DNA of 64,000 nt from Hawksworthiomyces lignivorus (GCA_002917075.1 NTMA01000007.1:668439-732438); one strand, 5' to 3'. Counted from the first letter of the stretch, positions 1 through 11,656 are shown. Notes: generated by a model from the letters alone, not told the origin. Numbers and translations: made by a program.

Positions 1-562
1 AAAAAATAAAAAAAATCTACTTCTCTTCAATTTGTTTTCATTTTTATTGCGGACATCTAGCGAGCGCTTTCAACTGTGGTCCGATAGCCATGTCGACATA
101 CAAGCCTTATAATTCGTCATATATATACTGTGATAATATTACAACTTGAAAATGAATAAGCATCTTATGGATTTGAATTTCATTGCGTTTCATTTCAAGT
201 CAGAACGGGTAGAAATCATTGTACAAGTTGAAATTTGGAATCATACGCTTGAATTGCAGAGACCGAAGTCTTTTGGAGCAGAAATTAAAGATAGCATAAT
301 GTATTATCAAGCGCCCTCGCTACTTTCAACACCAGCCAGCTACATAGAAAAATAGTGCGATCGAGTAACAGCGAGATCTCCATGATCCTAGTAGAACAAC
401 TTTGCGGAGTATATAAATCTTGCTAGTTACATAGTTGAAATGACGAAACAGAAGACTACCATTAGCAAAATGACTGGTTAATTTTGGCTGGTGCCATTCT
501 GCTGCCGCACCTGGATTAACTGGCAAGTGTCTTGACTCCTATGGAATTCATATGGTCGCAAA
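1..562. other. Intergenic, AT-rich, no gene seen
   Basis: AT-rich window edge downstream of the monooxygenase stop codon. The only open frames are short and have no recognisable domain, codon bias or splice pattern. It probably carries the 3' untranslated region of the gene that follows on the minus strand. I see nothing else. Confidence 0.5.
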
Positions 563-2015
563 CTATGTAGTCGAGTCTCCCAAAATTGTTTTCTGCACCT
601 CCAGTTCCACATCATGTTCTGTGAGCCACAGTCTGGGAGGGTTCCGTTCTACGAATCTCTGAATCCACTCCTTCTCATCTGCAGCTTGCGCAACATGCAG
701 AGCATCTGCAACATCATAGGTCATTTGGCGCTCCACTCGATGCAAGAACGGGAGGCGAGTTTGCTCGAATATGTGCAAGGCCTTGGCAATGTCATATGCA
801 TGACGGTCTGCTATTTCAACATCTTCTCCTTCACCAGTAGCTCTGTTGCTATTCACGCCTCCATTATTCGACTTATCTCTGCTCGCTTCAAGCGCTCGAT
901 ATAGCGCCCAGCAGTCCCCAAATCCCATTGCAGCACCGGCACCATAGGCCCCGGCCGTTGGGTGTGCCGCATCGCCTACAAATGCAACACAGCCGCCCGC
1001 CGACAGCTGTCGCAGCCATGGCCCCGAGTCGAGCGGATATGCATCCAGGTCTTCCACCACAGCAAGCACGCGACCAATAACGGGATCCCAGTCGACGAAG
1101 AACGTCCTCAGACGCTCCACGCCCGCACGGCCTATCGGGTGCTCCCACTGTAAACCGGTAGCAGCGACATACTCCGGTGTCTCTGGCCGGATAATAACGA
1201 TACCATACATATCGAGGCCGAGCTCCGACAGGAAGACGACCTCTACGTTCTTTCGCCAAGCAGAGGAGTCGTCGTGTAGCCCCAGAATGCCGGCGACACG
1301 TGGCTTTGGAAAGATCGCACGGTAAGCCACGGCCCCCTTATAGCCAACATGGTGGTCAGGCCAGAACTGACGTCGCACAGCCGAGTAGAGGCCGTCCGCG
1401 GCGACGACTAGGTCAAACGCTTGCGCCTTAGGCACCGCGTTCTTCGTATCGCTATCGCTGTCTGCGAACAGCAAGGTCGCTCCCCAATTGCCTTTCTCTC
1501 CGTGTACACACGCATTGTCCTCTGCATCAGCCACCTTCACACCAACTACGCGCCGCCCATATTGAATCGAGCCCTCTGGCACATGTGAGAGGATCAGCCT
1601 CAGCAGTGGCTCTCTGTGCGTGCGCCCCTGGTTGTAATAGTCCTCCACGTCATCGGACGAGTAGTTGCTCACTAGCACGTCGCCTGTGCGCCAGTGCCGG
1701 GTAATGTACACGGCGCGATCTGGCGGCCGATATGTGATTGCATCAATTTCAGACGACGGCACCAGTTTTGTCAGCACCTTCAGACCAGTGACGGTGAGGC
1801 TGATCCAGGCACCCGCCTCACGCGCTTGTGGCGCTTTCTCAAAGGCGATGACTTCAGTGTCTGGCAAGCGTGACAGGGCCAGCACAGCAACACTTCCGAC
1901 CAGGCCAGCACCTATTATCCTAGTATGGGATTCCTTGCATTAGCTGTAGAAGTTGACTTGAAAACCTTTTACCGAAGAGAGGAAGAGAGATATCCTACCC
2001 GATGCGTAGTGGCAT
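563..2015 (-). CDS. FAD-dependent monooxygenase (salicylate hydroxylase-like)
   Basis: Two exons: 2015-1999 (17 nt) and 1919-563, giving 457 residues. The start is set by splicing: the long frame alone lacks the dinucleotide-binding site, and joining the short exon restores MPLRIGIIGAGLVGS with GxGxxG at residues 9-14. Further signatures are an acidic residue ending strand 2 (about E33), the DG motif (AADGLYSAVR, about 178-187) and the GD motif GDAAHP (about 321-326) that binds the FAD ribityl chain. This fold inserts one oxygen atom into an aromatic or polyketide-like substrate using FAD and NAD(P)H; the substrate cannot be read from the sequence. There is no signal peptide or C-terminal membrane anchor, so it is probably cytosolic. 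It diverges from an MFS transporter across 765 bp, which suggests co-regulation. Family assignment is firm, substrate unknown. Confidence 0.9.
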
Positions 2016-2780
2016 GACTACGTAGTTTTCCTCTTAATGACTCTTTAATGGGCCTGTGTCCTATTCTATATCGGCCTACTAAATAATGGCCAAAGTGATT
2101 ACGATGTAGCTACTTCAATATCTCCGTTGGTCGACTTCAGTACGATTTGTAGCAAGAAATATTCTCTTGAGATTGTTGCTTGCAGCTAATTCGTCCGTAT
2201 CGAACTCGAATATGCACGCGTGGGGTGATAAGAATTGTGCAGCGGGCACCTACATGCATGTGTACTCTGAGGCGAGCCGCGGGATGACCTGGAGAGCATT
2301 GCAACAGAGTAAAATAAGGCTTCTTTGCTAGGTTACCAACGCTAGCATTGTCTCATAGCTATTGTTGATGATGTTATTTTCTCGCTATTGCAATCCCTCT
2401 CCACCGTGTTGCAAACCTATAAGCGAAATATATGAATATGACCAAGAAACTATGGCATTGTTGCAGAATGCCTCCGTCATGTTCTTACTTTCCGCCGAAA
2501 GATGAACAAGATATCCACAATCACTCCAATAGCTCAAGCCAAATAAGGTACCGATTTACGGAGCATGTTTTTCGGAGTCTCGTGTAGTTCCTATTTATTT
2601 CACTCCTTGTATTCCAATTTACTATGTATTCATTTGGAATTTCATCTCGTATTTTCCCACGCTGGTGGGTAATTCTAGTTTGCTTGCATCAAGCCTCTTT
2701 GTCTTAAGTGTGCCTCAGCGACGTTTGCCGAGTTCGTAGCACAGATTTTTACAGAATATAAGCCATATACAGAGTCAACT
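2016..2780. promoter_or_regulatory. Shared divergent promoter region of monooxygenase and MFS transporter
   Basis: 765 bp between two divergent start codons. AT-rich, no open frame of note. A TATA-like AATATAAG lies about 20-25 bp before the transporter start, which is close for a TATA box and may be fortuitous. No pathway-specific palindrome was recognised. Confidence 0.5.
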
Positions 2781-4425
2781 ATGGCTCAGTCCCAGAAAGA
2801 GCTTCCTTCACAGCAGCCACGTCAGTGGCCTTCCCGGTGGTACCGGTCGCCCATGTTCTCTGTCGTCATGGTCGCCTGTACGGCCTTCACCTGTCCGGGG
2901 ATATTCGGCGCACTGAACGGCATGGGTGCCGGTGGTGGAGCTAGTGCCGGGACGTCAAATGCTGCCAATGCCGTTCTCTTCGGCATCCTTGCTGCAGTAT
3001 CTCCATTTATTGGCATCGTCTGTAATTATTTAACGCCAAAGTGGACGCTTTTTGTAAGTTGCCCCTGTTTATTTTTCACTACAAATTTCATATGACAAAT
3101 TTTTTTAACAAGGCTTTTAGATCGGTACATTTGGATATGCTCCATACGCTGCTGGTTTTTATGTCGTCGACCACTACGGCAAGTCTTGGCTGCTGCTCCT
3201 TGGCGCTGTAACTTGCGGTATTTCTGCTTGCTTCCTGTGGATCGCCAGCGGTGCCATCTTCATGGGCTACCCTGAGGAGAACCGGAAAGGCCTTGCTGGT
3301 AAGGATGCATCTTGGGAATTCTCACGTGTTATTCAAGTCTCTTGCTAAGTACCTCGCCATCAGCATCCATCAAGTTCTCGCTACAGAACCTCGGAGCGTC
3401 TATTGGTGGCATCATCAGCCTGGCTCTCAACGCCAAGCGATCTTACCGTGGTGCTATCAGCGAGGCAACTTACGTCGTGCTGATGACAATTATGTGCCTG
3501 GGGTTTCCCTTTGCCCTGAACGTCTCGCCTGCCTCCAAAGTACGGCGCCGTGATGGCCGCGCGATCATCTTGCACAAGGCCCCGTCCCCAGCCAAGACAT
3601 TCGGCATCTTCTGGACGCTGATCAAGAATCCAACCGTCGTCGCCCTGATGCCCTTTATGATCTATTCCCAATGGTTCCTCTCCTATCAGTGGCAGTTCAA
3701 CTTTGCCTACTTCACCGTGCGAAGCCGCGCCCTGAATTCGATGCTCTTCTACTTCGGCGGCCTCATTGCCGCGCTGGCGCTGGGTCAGCTTCTTGACTGG
3801 ACCCGGTTTCCACGTCCCGCACGAGCCCGCATCGCCTTCTTCATCGTCGTCGTCACCTCCGGCACCTCCTGGATCATCGCACAAGTCGTTCAAGCCCACT
3901 ATCTGAAGACCTCGCCCACGCTGGACTGGGACCGGGAGTCCTTTGGCCTGCCGTGCTTCCTGTTTCTCCTCTGGGGCATCTCGGATCCTCTGTGCGTGCT
4001 GTCTTTCATATGCTGCTCTTTTGTCAATCTACTGTCTCTCGCATGCTAACCCAGTTCCCCTCTGCAGGTGCACCGTCTTCGTGTACTGGATCACGGGCAG
4101 CCTGACAAACAACGTCAACGAATCGGCACTGCTGGCGAGCCTCATCAACTCGCTCGGCTCGGTGGGGTCGACGTTCGGCTTCGTAGTGTCGGCCGTGGAC
4201 ACCAACTACAACGGCGCCTGCGCTATCAACATAGCGCTGTTCTTCCTGTCGCTGCCTGGCCTAGCATGGGTGGTCTTCACCAAGGTCACAGCCAGCTCGC
4301 ACGGCGCCGACCTGACAGCGATTCGCCAGCACGCTGTTGCAGAGAGCGACTCATCGCTGGAAGACAGCTCCCATGGCGGCGCAAATTTGGAAGCGACCAC
4401 GGTGGGCGAAAAGGGACCCCAATGA
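2781..4425 (+). CDS. MFS transporter, UNC93-like family
   Basis: Four exons: 2781-3053, 3121-3298, 3364-3991 and 4068-4425, giving 478 residues. All introns are GT-AG, and the 65-nt second intron has a CTAAG branch element; removing it restores the conserved stretch QNLGASIGGIISLALNAK. The protein has roughly 11-12 hydrophobic helices, beginning near residue 25, with a charged C-terminal tail rich in S, E and D. The helix pattern and the IGTFGYAPYAAG and YPEENRKG segments match the fungal UNC93-like (DUF895) branch of the major facilitator superfamily. These are plasma- or organelle-membrane proteins whose substrates are mostly undefined. The divergent FAD monooxygenase suggests export or uptake of a compound that enzyme modifies, but this is inference from position only. 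Confidence 0.88.
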
Positions 4426-4565
4426 CTTTTTGGAACAGCAGATGAACTTTGAATATGACAAATAGAACATATAGAGATAGAAAATATGGAGTAGAATTAT
4501 AATTGTACAGCTAGATATACATGGTATCTGACTTGAGTGGAAAATCTGTCAACGCTGCAAACGCT

Positions 4566-5834
4566 CTAGTACCATCCATCAGCCTTGAATTCCTCAACGG
4601 TGATGCCCCGACTTCGGGCAGCGTCCAGCAGCTGATCTACAGACTGCTTGGCTTTCCCCAGCTCCGCGTCGTCGACGGGTTCTCTCTTTTTGCTGACATC
4701 CAAGACGAAGCTGAGCGCCTTCAAGTGCGGCAGGAAATCTGGCCGCCCGAACGCCTCGACCCAGTCGGCAAACTGGCTGCTCGCGGCCAGAGACGGCGGT
4801 CCGCGGAACCGGAGGCTCTCCAAGTTGGGGGAGAAGCTCTCGTAGAGCGCCGGCAAGATGGCCTCGTCGTCAAACGTGTCCGAGCCCACTTCGAGCTGGA
4901 GGTGGCGCAGGTGCTCGAGGGCGGCCAGCATCTGCGGGAAGAGGGAGCCGTCGGTGATCTGGAAGTCACAGCCGTTGGTCGACCGCAGGTGCAGGCGCTC
5001 GACGCCGTCGATGGCGCGGCCGCAGGCGAGGCCGAAGCGCTGGAAGGTGTCGATGGCGTCGTTCTCGATGATCTCGAGGACGCGCAGCCGCGAGGGCGGC
5101 GGCGGCGGCGGCGGCGGCGCGGAGCCGTCGCCCTCCTCCTTGTTCTCCACGCTGCCCGCCGCTTCGTAGCTCGGAAATTCGCAGCTGTCCTTGTACTTGT
5201 TGTTCAGCCACATGGAAACCCGCCCCGGCAGGTACACCACTTTGATCTTGCTCTTCGGCTCCTCCCTTTCCGCCGCCTCGTCAGCAGCTTCCCCCTCGAG
5301 CGGCACGTCCAGCTCGTCCATGTGCTGCAGCGCCTCGTTGTCCGGCCCTTCGAACCGCAACCCCGAGGTGAAGTTGAGCACGAGGTGCTGCACTCGCCCC
5401 TCCAGCACGGCCGGGGTGTTGACGAGCACGCCGCACGCCGAAGACACCACGAGGACCTCGAGCGGCCACTCCAAGGGGAACGCGTCGTCCACCCAGTCCT
5501 CGTGGAACCCGGTGTCGACGGCGAGCCACCGCAAGCCGGGCAGGTGCTTGGCCAAGATGCCCCACTCTTTGTTGGTCGGAGTGTCGCCCAGCAGCTCCAG
5601 AGCATGGATTGGCGTGTCTGGTTCAGCCTGGCGGTTGAGAGTCGACAGAGCAGACTGCAAAAGCGACGCCGGGTCGTCTGACGCGTCGTCATCCGATCTC
5701 CTCATGCGGAAGTAATTCATGTTGATAGCAGCCCAAGATGGACCGCTGCACATCGCTATGCTATCCCCCATATTCCACTTTCTAGAGGCCATCCATTTTT
5801 GAATAGTGCCTACGTCTCGTGGAGTCTCCTCCAT
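4566..5834 (-). CDS. Hypothetical protein with leucine-rich-repeat-like segments
   Basis: Single exon, 422 residues, starting at an ATG with no better upstream start. I do not recognise a named family. The protein shows repeated short strands of the type LRWLAVDTG, LEVLVVSSA, VQHLVLNFT, LRHLQLEVG, LESLRFRGP and LKALSFVLD, spaced 25-60 residues apart, as in degenerate fungal leucine-rich repeats of F-box-like proteins. No F-box is evident at the N terminus. A proline run (about eight) interrupts the middle, followed by an acidic-to-basic linker. No signal peptide or membrane helix. It converges on the MFS gene with 140 bp between stops. Possible roles are a protein-interaction scaffold or ubiquitin-ligase substrate adaptor, both speculative. 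Real coding status is supported by length and GC-rich third positions. Confidence 0.7.
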   Translation of the reverse strand: MEETPRDVGTIQKWMASRKWNMGDSIAMCSGPSWAAINMNYFRMRRSDDDASDDPASLLQSALSTLNRQAEPDTPIHALELLGDTPTNKEWGILAKHLPGLRWLAVDTGFHEDWVDDAFPLEWPLEVLVVSSACGVLVNTPAVLEGRVQHLVLNFTSGLRFEGPDNEALQHMDELDVPLEGEAADEAAEREEPKSKIKVVYLPGRVSMWLNNKYKDSCEFPSYEAAGSVENKEEGDGSAPPPPPPPPSRLRVLEIIENDAIDTFQRFGLACGRAIDGVERLHLRSTNGCDFQITDGSLFPQMLAALEHLRHLQLEVGSDTFDDEAILPALYESFSPNLESLRFRGPPSLAASSQFADWVEAFGRPDFLPHLKALSFVLDVSKKREPVDDAELGKAKQSVDQLLDAARSRGITVEEFKADGWY

Positions 5835-7021
5835 CTCGACCTGAGCTCCGGTGTCTGTATGAAGAAATCTGCGCGACGAGCTGCTACCAAAGCGTCCTAG
5901 ACACGGCAGCAGTTAGCAGCTAGCGATAGCAACAGAGCCTTCCCCTAGAAGCTGCACCTACGGTCCGAACGCGGCAGAGCCGAATGGGCGGCTCGCCGCT
6001 GAGGCTCTGAGCCAGCTTTGCGAGTGGCAGCTATCCAACCACGCGCCGTGGGATGGCAAATCTTAGAGCAATGCCGGGTCGCAGGGGAGCTGCGTATGGC
6101 CAATGGGTGCCGCGTTGGCCTTGCAAGAAAAGCAAAAGCAGAATTGAGGCGAATTGGAGGCATTTTGCGTGGAGGTGATGTGCAGCTGTAGTCATCCTGT
6201 TGAGGCCAACCCAACTGGAGTGATGAGGCCAATCCAACCTTCCAGGTACGGTCAGAGTCACGTTACTGTTTATTCCTGTGCTTATGTCTCTGGGAGACAA
6301 ATTTCGCACAAATAAATAAATAAGGAATTAAAAGTTTATCCGCCTATCCCACAAGAAACCCCTCCGAAGCAGACAAATTTCTTCCCTTTACCGCCTATTT
6401 TCAATCTCGTCGCATGTTGATCGCCAGCAAAAGACAAGAATGCTCAACTGCCGCGAAGCAAGCTAAGATACAGACGGAGTATTACAGACCGTGTGCAACG
6501 ATACGAAATACGACTAGGAACATTCCCACACTTTTAGCACAGTATGAATACGAATTGCCCAGAAGCACAAGAAATAGCACGAGAAATAGCACGTGGGTTG
6601 CCACCAACGGAGTTGCGAGACCGGGACGTGGCACCTGTGGCACCTGACCGCCCACACCGCCCAGCGGAGCCAATGCCAATGTATGTGCTCTAAGTGGGCG
6701 GTGGACAGGCCGACCCCACCGCCACTAGGATGGAGAAACTTTTTTTTGGCAGCGATAGAGGAAGCGGAGCTGCAGAGGAAGCGGCAAAATTTCCAAAATT
6801 TCAAAAGGCGAGCCGACGAACCGATGAAAAATCCACAGAAACAAAGCCCTCCTGATGGAGAGGCAATGTATGCATTGACCTCACCGGCACACGGGCATTT
6901 CAGTTTTAGTCTTCCGTCTGTTGTCTCTGTAGAAACATTCGTACAGTAGCAGAGAAGCAGGATCTGTCTCTGTCGATATCGACCGCTGTGATCCCTCCAG
7001 CCCAGGAACTGCTCTGCAAAA
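5835..7021. other. Intergenic region upstream of ade4 and the LRR-like gene
   Basis: 1.19 kb between divergent genes. It contains one GAGTCA/TGACTC element at 6255-6260 and a CACGTG E-box near 6591. Short open frames here have no domain or codon bias. The last 100 bp is the probable ade4 leader. Confidence 0.5.
6255..6260 (-). promoter_or_regulatory. TGACTC element upstream of ade4
   Basis: On the minus strand this reads TGACTC, the core bound by Gcn4/CPC1 and, in yeast, by Bas1 at purine (ADE) genes. It lies about 760 bp before the ade4 start, which is distant. The hexamer is short enough to occur by chance, so this is a candidate only. Confidence 0.25.
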
Positions 7022-9725
7022 ATGTGTGGCGTTTCCGCTCTTCTGGTTCGTCCAATCTCTCTCTGCCCTGCATCGCTTCTTATTCTTGTGATGTCCTTTT
7101 ACCCACTCACAGATGCACGCCCCTGTGCATCTGAGATCTATACGATCAAAAAGTGTCTCGATCGAACCCGCCCACGCTGCTCGCATCGCTTCATACTTTT
7201 ATGCTTCGTGCTTCCTGTCTCGTGCCTTTTCTTCAGCATTTGGGATCCTCTTTTTGGCTAACCTGTTTTTTCCGCAGCTGGCCGATACCAAGGCCACTAC
7301 GGCCGCAGTGGATCTCCATGAGTCCTTGTACTTTCTGCAACATGTAAGACCATCATCCAGTGCTTCTCACACCTTCCGTCTTCCTAGTCGCGGCGTATCG
7401 GCGGAGATTGCCAATGAGCTCCTCTATACGCTTTGCGACAAAAGGGTATCGGACATTCTATGCATATGCATATGCATGTGCATGTGCTCGGCTTTAGTCC
7501 GCTCGTGTGACAATACTGACAAGGCATACTATAGAGAGGCCAAGATGCTGCTGGCATCACTGTCTGCCAGGGCGGGCGGTTGTACCAGTGCAAGGGCAAC
7601 GGCATGGCTGCAAAGGTCTTTGAGGACGGCAAGCGCATCGCCGATCTGCCAGGCTATGCCGGCATCAGCCATCTGCGGTATCCCACGGCAGGAACCTCGT
7701 CTGCGTATGACCTCTCTTTCCTTCTTTGTATTTTCTCTCTCTATATATGCATATATGCGTTTTAGGCGCATGCGCATTCGCATCTGCATCCGCCTCCGCA
7801 TGCCTGGAGTCATCCACTGCTAATACCAAACGCATCCAGTTCCGAGGCGCAGCCGTTCTATGTCAACTCGCCATTCGGCTTGTGCATGAGCGTCAACGGC
7901 AACTTGGTGAACAGCGACGAGCTCCGCCGTTTTCTGGACTTGGAAGCGCATCGCCACGTGAACACCGACTCTGACTCGGAGCTTCTGTAAGGCTTCTCCT
8001 CCTCCCCAAGGTCTAGTGGGATTTGTAAAGTTGCTGACGCGCGCGCGCGCACACGCATAGGCTCAACATATTTGCGCATGCTCTCAACGAGCTGAAAAAG
8101 GCTCGTGCCAATGTCGACGATGTCTTCACTGCGCTGCAAGAAGTATACGCTCGATGCCGGGGCGCCTTTGCCTGCACCGCCATGATCACGGGCTTCGGCA
8201 TTCTAGGATTCAGAGACGCGAACGGCATCCGGCCCCTGTGCCTCGGCTCCCGCCCCTCGACCACCCTCGAGGGCGGCACCGACTATTTCATGGCCTCCGA
8301 GTCCATCGCCCTGACGCAGCTCGGCTTCTCCGACATTGTCGACATCCTGCCCGGCCAGGCCGTCTTCGTCGAGAAGGGCGGCCGCGTCCAGTTCCGCCAG
8401 ATCGTCCAGCCGCAGTCCTACACCCCGGACTCGTTCGAGTTCGTCTACTTTGCGCGGCCCGAGTCCACCATCGACGGCCTGTCCGTCCACCGCAGCCGCC
8501 AAAACATGGGCCTCAAGGTCGCCAAGAAGATGCGCCGCGTCCTCGGCGACGACGTCATCAAGAAGATCGACGTCATCGTCCCCGTCCCCGAGACCAGCAA
8601 CACCGCCGCCGCCGTCCTCGCCGAGTACCTCGAGAAGCCCTTCTCCTGCGCCTTTGTCAAGAACCGCTACGTCTACCGCACTTTTATCCTGCCGGGCCAG
8701 AGCGCCCGCCAGAAGAGCGTCCGCCGCAAGCTGTCGCCCATCAAGTCCGAGTTCAAGGGAAAGGTCGTCTGCCTGGTCGACGACTCCATCGTGCGCGGCA
8801 CCACATCACGAGAAATCGTACGTACTATGCTGTTTGGAAATATCCCCGCTGCTCCAAAAAACACAGCCCTCACAACGAGCGCGCTGCTGACTATAGCTCT
8901 CCAGGTGCAAATGGCTCGCGAGGCCGGAGCCGTCGGCGTGTACTTCGTCTCGTGCTCGCCAGAAGTCACGCACCCCCATGTTGTCAGTATTCCCGCTACG
9001 CGAGAAATTCTCGCAAGAGATTACTTGGCGCAGAACACAGACTAACTTCTCTGCAGTATGGCATCGATCTTGCCGACAGTTCTGGTAGGTGTTCTTATTT
9101 TTTGCCGCCGTTTCAGCAGCTTTTGCTATGGGTGTGCCTTATCCATAACCGCATGCTAACAGTGGGATGCAGAGCTTATGGCCCACAACAAGACCGTCAA
9201 GGAGATCGCCCAGTATATGAATGCCGACGAGGTCATCTACCAGGACATTGAAGACCTCCGCGACGCCTGCGTCGAGGCCGCCGAGAGCGGCTCCACCGAG
9301 ATCGCCGACTTCGAGTTCGGCGTCTTCACCGGCAAGTACCAGACTGAGGTCCCCGAGGACTATTTTGAGCACCTGGGACGCACAGCAGCCAAGAAGAACG
9401 GCATCAAGCGGAAGCTTGACCATGACAGCGGCGCCGACGGCCGCGGCGACGGCAGCGCGGGCGTCGCCAAGAAGCAGCTCCCCACAGTCGTGGCGAACGG
9501 CGGGCCCGTCAACGTGGCTGGGAAGCCGCACCACGCGCACACGCTGTCCGACGATGACGCCGCAGAGAACAAGGTCGAACAACAGGTCGACATAAGGTAA
9601 GAACTTTCTTCCCTCTTCTCTCTCCTCTCTTCTAAAACAAGAGACTCAGTCGGCTATGACCGGCATTTTTCTTCGGTACAGCTAACATGTTGTATAGTCT
9701 CCACAACGTGGCAGATGAGCGCTGA
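7022..9725 (+). CDS. ade4: Amidophosphoribosyltransferase (glutamine PRPP amidotransferase)
   Basis: Nine exons: 7022-7045, 7278-7343, 7535-7704, 7840-7986, 8061-8817, 8905-8982, 9057-9084, 9173-9596, 9698-9725; 573 residues. It catalyses the first committed step of purine synthesis, PRPP plus glutamine to phosphoribosylamine, in the cytosol. The first exon encodes MCGVSALL, placing the catalytic Cys2 of the Ntn glutaminase domain at the processed N terminus. The glutaminase continues through [14 protein letters not shown] and VNGNLVN. The phosphoribosyltransferase half carries [12 protein letters not shown], the PRPP-binding loop. Splices are supported by frame continuity across every junction. 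The last 28-nt exon (ending LHNVADER) is less certain: reading through the eighth donor gives an immediate stop after VDIR. Intron 4 contains a short alternating CG run at 8038-8050. Confidence 0.95.
8038..8050. repeat. Alternating (CG)n run in ade4 intron 4
   Basis: Thirteen bases of perfect CG alternation followed by CACAC, inside the 74-nt intron 7987-8060. Purine-pyrimidine alternation of this kind can adopt Z-DNA; here it is probably a slippage-prone microsatellite. Confidence 0.7.
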
Positions 9726-10056
9726 GATGTGCATTACGTTGAAATGTTTTAGTCTTTTCTAATTATCTTTCTTTTTCTCTTTTTTTTGGTTCTTGATTTA
9801 AAAGTCGCATTATAGATAGGAGAATTATAGCACAATATGAAAAGCATTTAAAATGGCCATATACTATCTTCTTAACATTATGGCCAGTCTTGTGCGTATA
9901 GTCAGCCGCAAACGAAGAGTCTAAACATGCTATCTCTCAGATAAATAGCTGCGAAAATCAGGCTATCTATATAATATAAAATTTATTGTAAAGTAATACG
10001 CTGAAGATAAAAGTATTTCTCGCTTGCTCACATGGCATGTAGATTCTTAAATTGGT
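9726..10056. other. Intergenic, convergent 3' regions
   Basis: 331 bp of AT-rich DNA between the ade4 stop and the stop of the minus-strand acyltransferase. It should hold both 3' untranslated regions. Nothing else is visible. Confidence 0.5.
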
Positions 10057-11656
10057 TCAAATCACTTCCTCTTGCATCTTCTCTTCCATGAGACCCCATA
10101 GCCCCTTCGCCCTATTACCAGAGAGCCAGTAGTTCCCTTCGGTATCCTTTCCCACAATGATGATTCCGTCCGAGAAGCTGTAGGGTCCTTGCACGCTCTG
10201 AACATAAGAGGGCGTCAGCGGCCCGGTCCGCGGGGTGGCCGCCGCAGCCGCGAGATCCGTCCCGTACATGTTTGCCTTCTGCCAGTTGGACATCATCAAC
10301 AGCTGCATCGAGCTGTTACCGAAAAATGGCGGCGCTCTGTTGCTGGGGTCCTGCCGGATGAAAGACGTGTAGGCCTCGACCTGCGCCCGGGATCCTTGCT
10401 CCAAGATTGATTTTCGGATGTGAGCCGCCAAGAAACTCAGAGGCTTCTGGAGAATGTCCTTTGCAGGTAGTAGAGTGACCAAGAAGCCCACGCAGTTGCT
10501 GAGAAATGGGCGATTGTCAGGATTCAGGTCCTTCAGGACAGGCCGCCACTGGTAGGCTTGTTGCACGGCAACCTAGAGCTGGTCAGAAATTGGTTCTCGG
10601 TTGCGCATATCTCTAAAAATAACCAACTACATACCGTCTTTGCAGAGTCTTCTGGGAGGTTCGCAATAGCAAGGCGTGTAAACCAAGCCAGCAGAACGTC
10701 TCCTTCGCTCAGAAACGGTTCATCCGCCTTCTCAGACGAGCCCCGAGCAGCCAGCTCCGCCACGGCTTTCGCTCGCAGTTTTGCTAGGTATGCAGCCGGA
10801 ACGCACACCATACGATGCTCTTGGGCCCGGATCGCCAGGTTGTAGACGTTCTGGAGCGCCCACCAGACCAGGCCAGGTTTTGACACGTGCAGATCAGCAA
10901 GAACGTGGCGCTCAGTCGGGCTCTTGCCGCAGTGCTCCAGAATGTAGTTGTCCGGTGCCAGCGGTTCAATGATCTCGTCCTCTCTTCCCTGGAGCATCAG
11001 AGTCCAGGCGTCCAGCAGCGATCTCTTTGCTGTGGCGTCGAAGGAGAGGTGCAGCCAATGCAGCACAACGGCAGTCGCATTTTTGAACGAAACGACGCGC
11101 ATCCCAAGCTGGGGCCGATCTGTGGTGGTATAGTCGCTCTGCTTTGTGGGAATGTTGGGTCCGTGAATCAGCGTCGAGAGATCATCCGGATTACCAACAA
11201 TTCCTGGGCGGCCATTTTGCGGCGGGCGGGGGATCTGCGACCCGACGGGATGGTCTTCCACAGCCACGTCGATCAGGTTCAAGTGGTCGAAGGCGACGGC
11301 TAGGCGGTCCTGAGAAAACGAGGCGGGAATGTGGTGCTCGAGCTCTCCATTTTCCTAAAAGCTTTATGAGCACAAGACGACAGAGCAAAATAATAGGAAA
11401 CAGAAGAAGGGAGCCGTCACTGAGCTCTAACATTTTTTCGGAGCCGGGCTCCCAGCTTGTTCCATCCGGGACGGCTGACCAACCGCTCTAGAGAATTGTG
11501 AAGTTTCAGAGGGTCGAGGACATCATCAAACACGAATAGTGTATACAAGACAAATGTTCGAAAAATGATGGTGTTATCAAAGAAACCAACTGGGATGACC
11601 GTGTCGGTCGGCACCCGCACCGGTACTTTGGGCTGGCTTGACAAGAAATCGAACAT
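10057..11656 (-). CDS. BAHD-like acyltransferase (trichothecene 3-O-acetyltransferase-like)
   Basis: Three exons: 11656-11432, 11354-10635 and 10572-10057, all in phase 0, giving 486 residues. The fold matches the fungal transferase family (PF02458-type) that moves acyl groups from acyl-CoA to hydroxyls or amines. The catalytic HxxxD is visible as HLSFD (about H177 to D181). The usual second motif DFGWG is not seen; the corresponding segment near the C terminus reads SNWQKANMYGTDL, as in divergent fungal members that annotation pipelines often mislabel as LysR-type regulators. No signal peptide. It is convergent with ade4 and has no pathway gene beside it, so the acceptor is unknown. Intron donors are GTTAGA and GTATGT. 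Confidence 0.85.

Noticed and set aside
4521..5681. 386-codon plus-strand open frame
   Set aside because: Antisense to the LRR-like gene; arginine-rich low complexity including a long Arg run from a GGC repeat. The minus-strand frame has better start and repeat structure.
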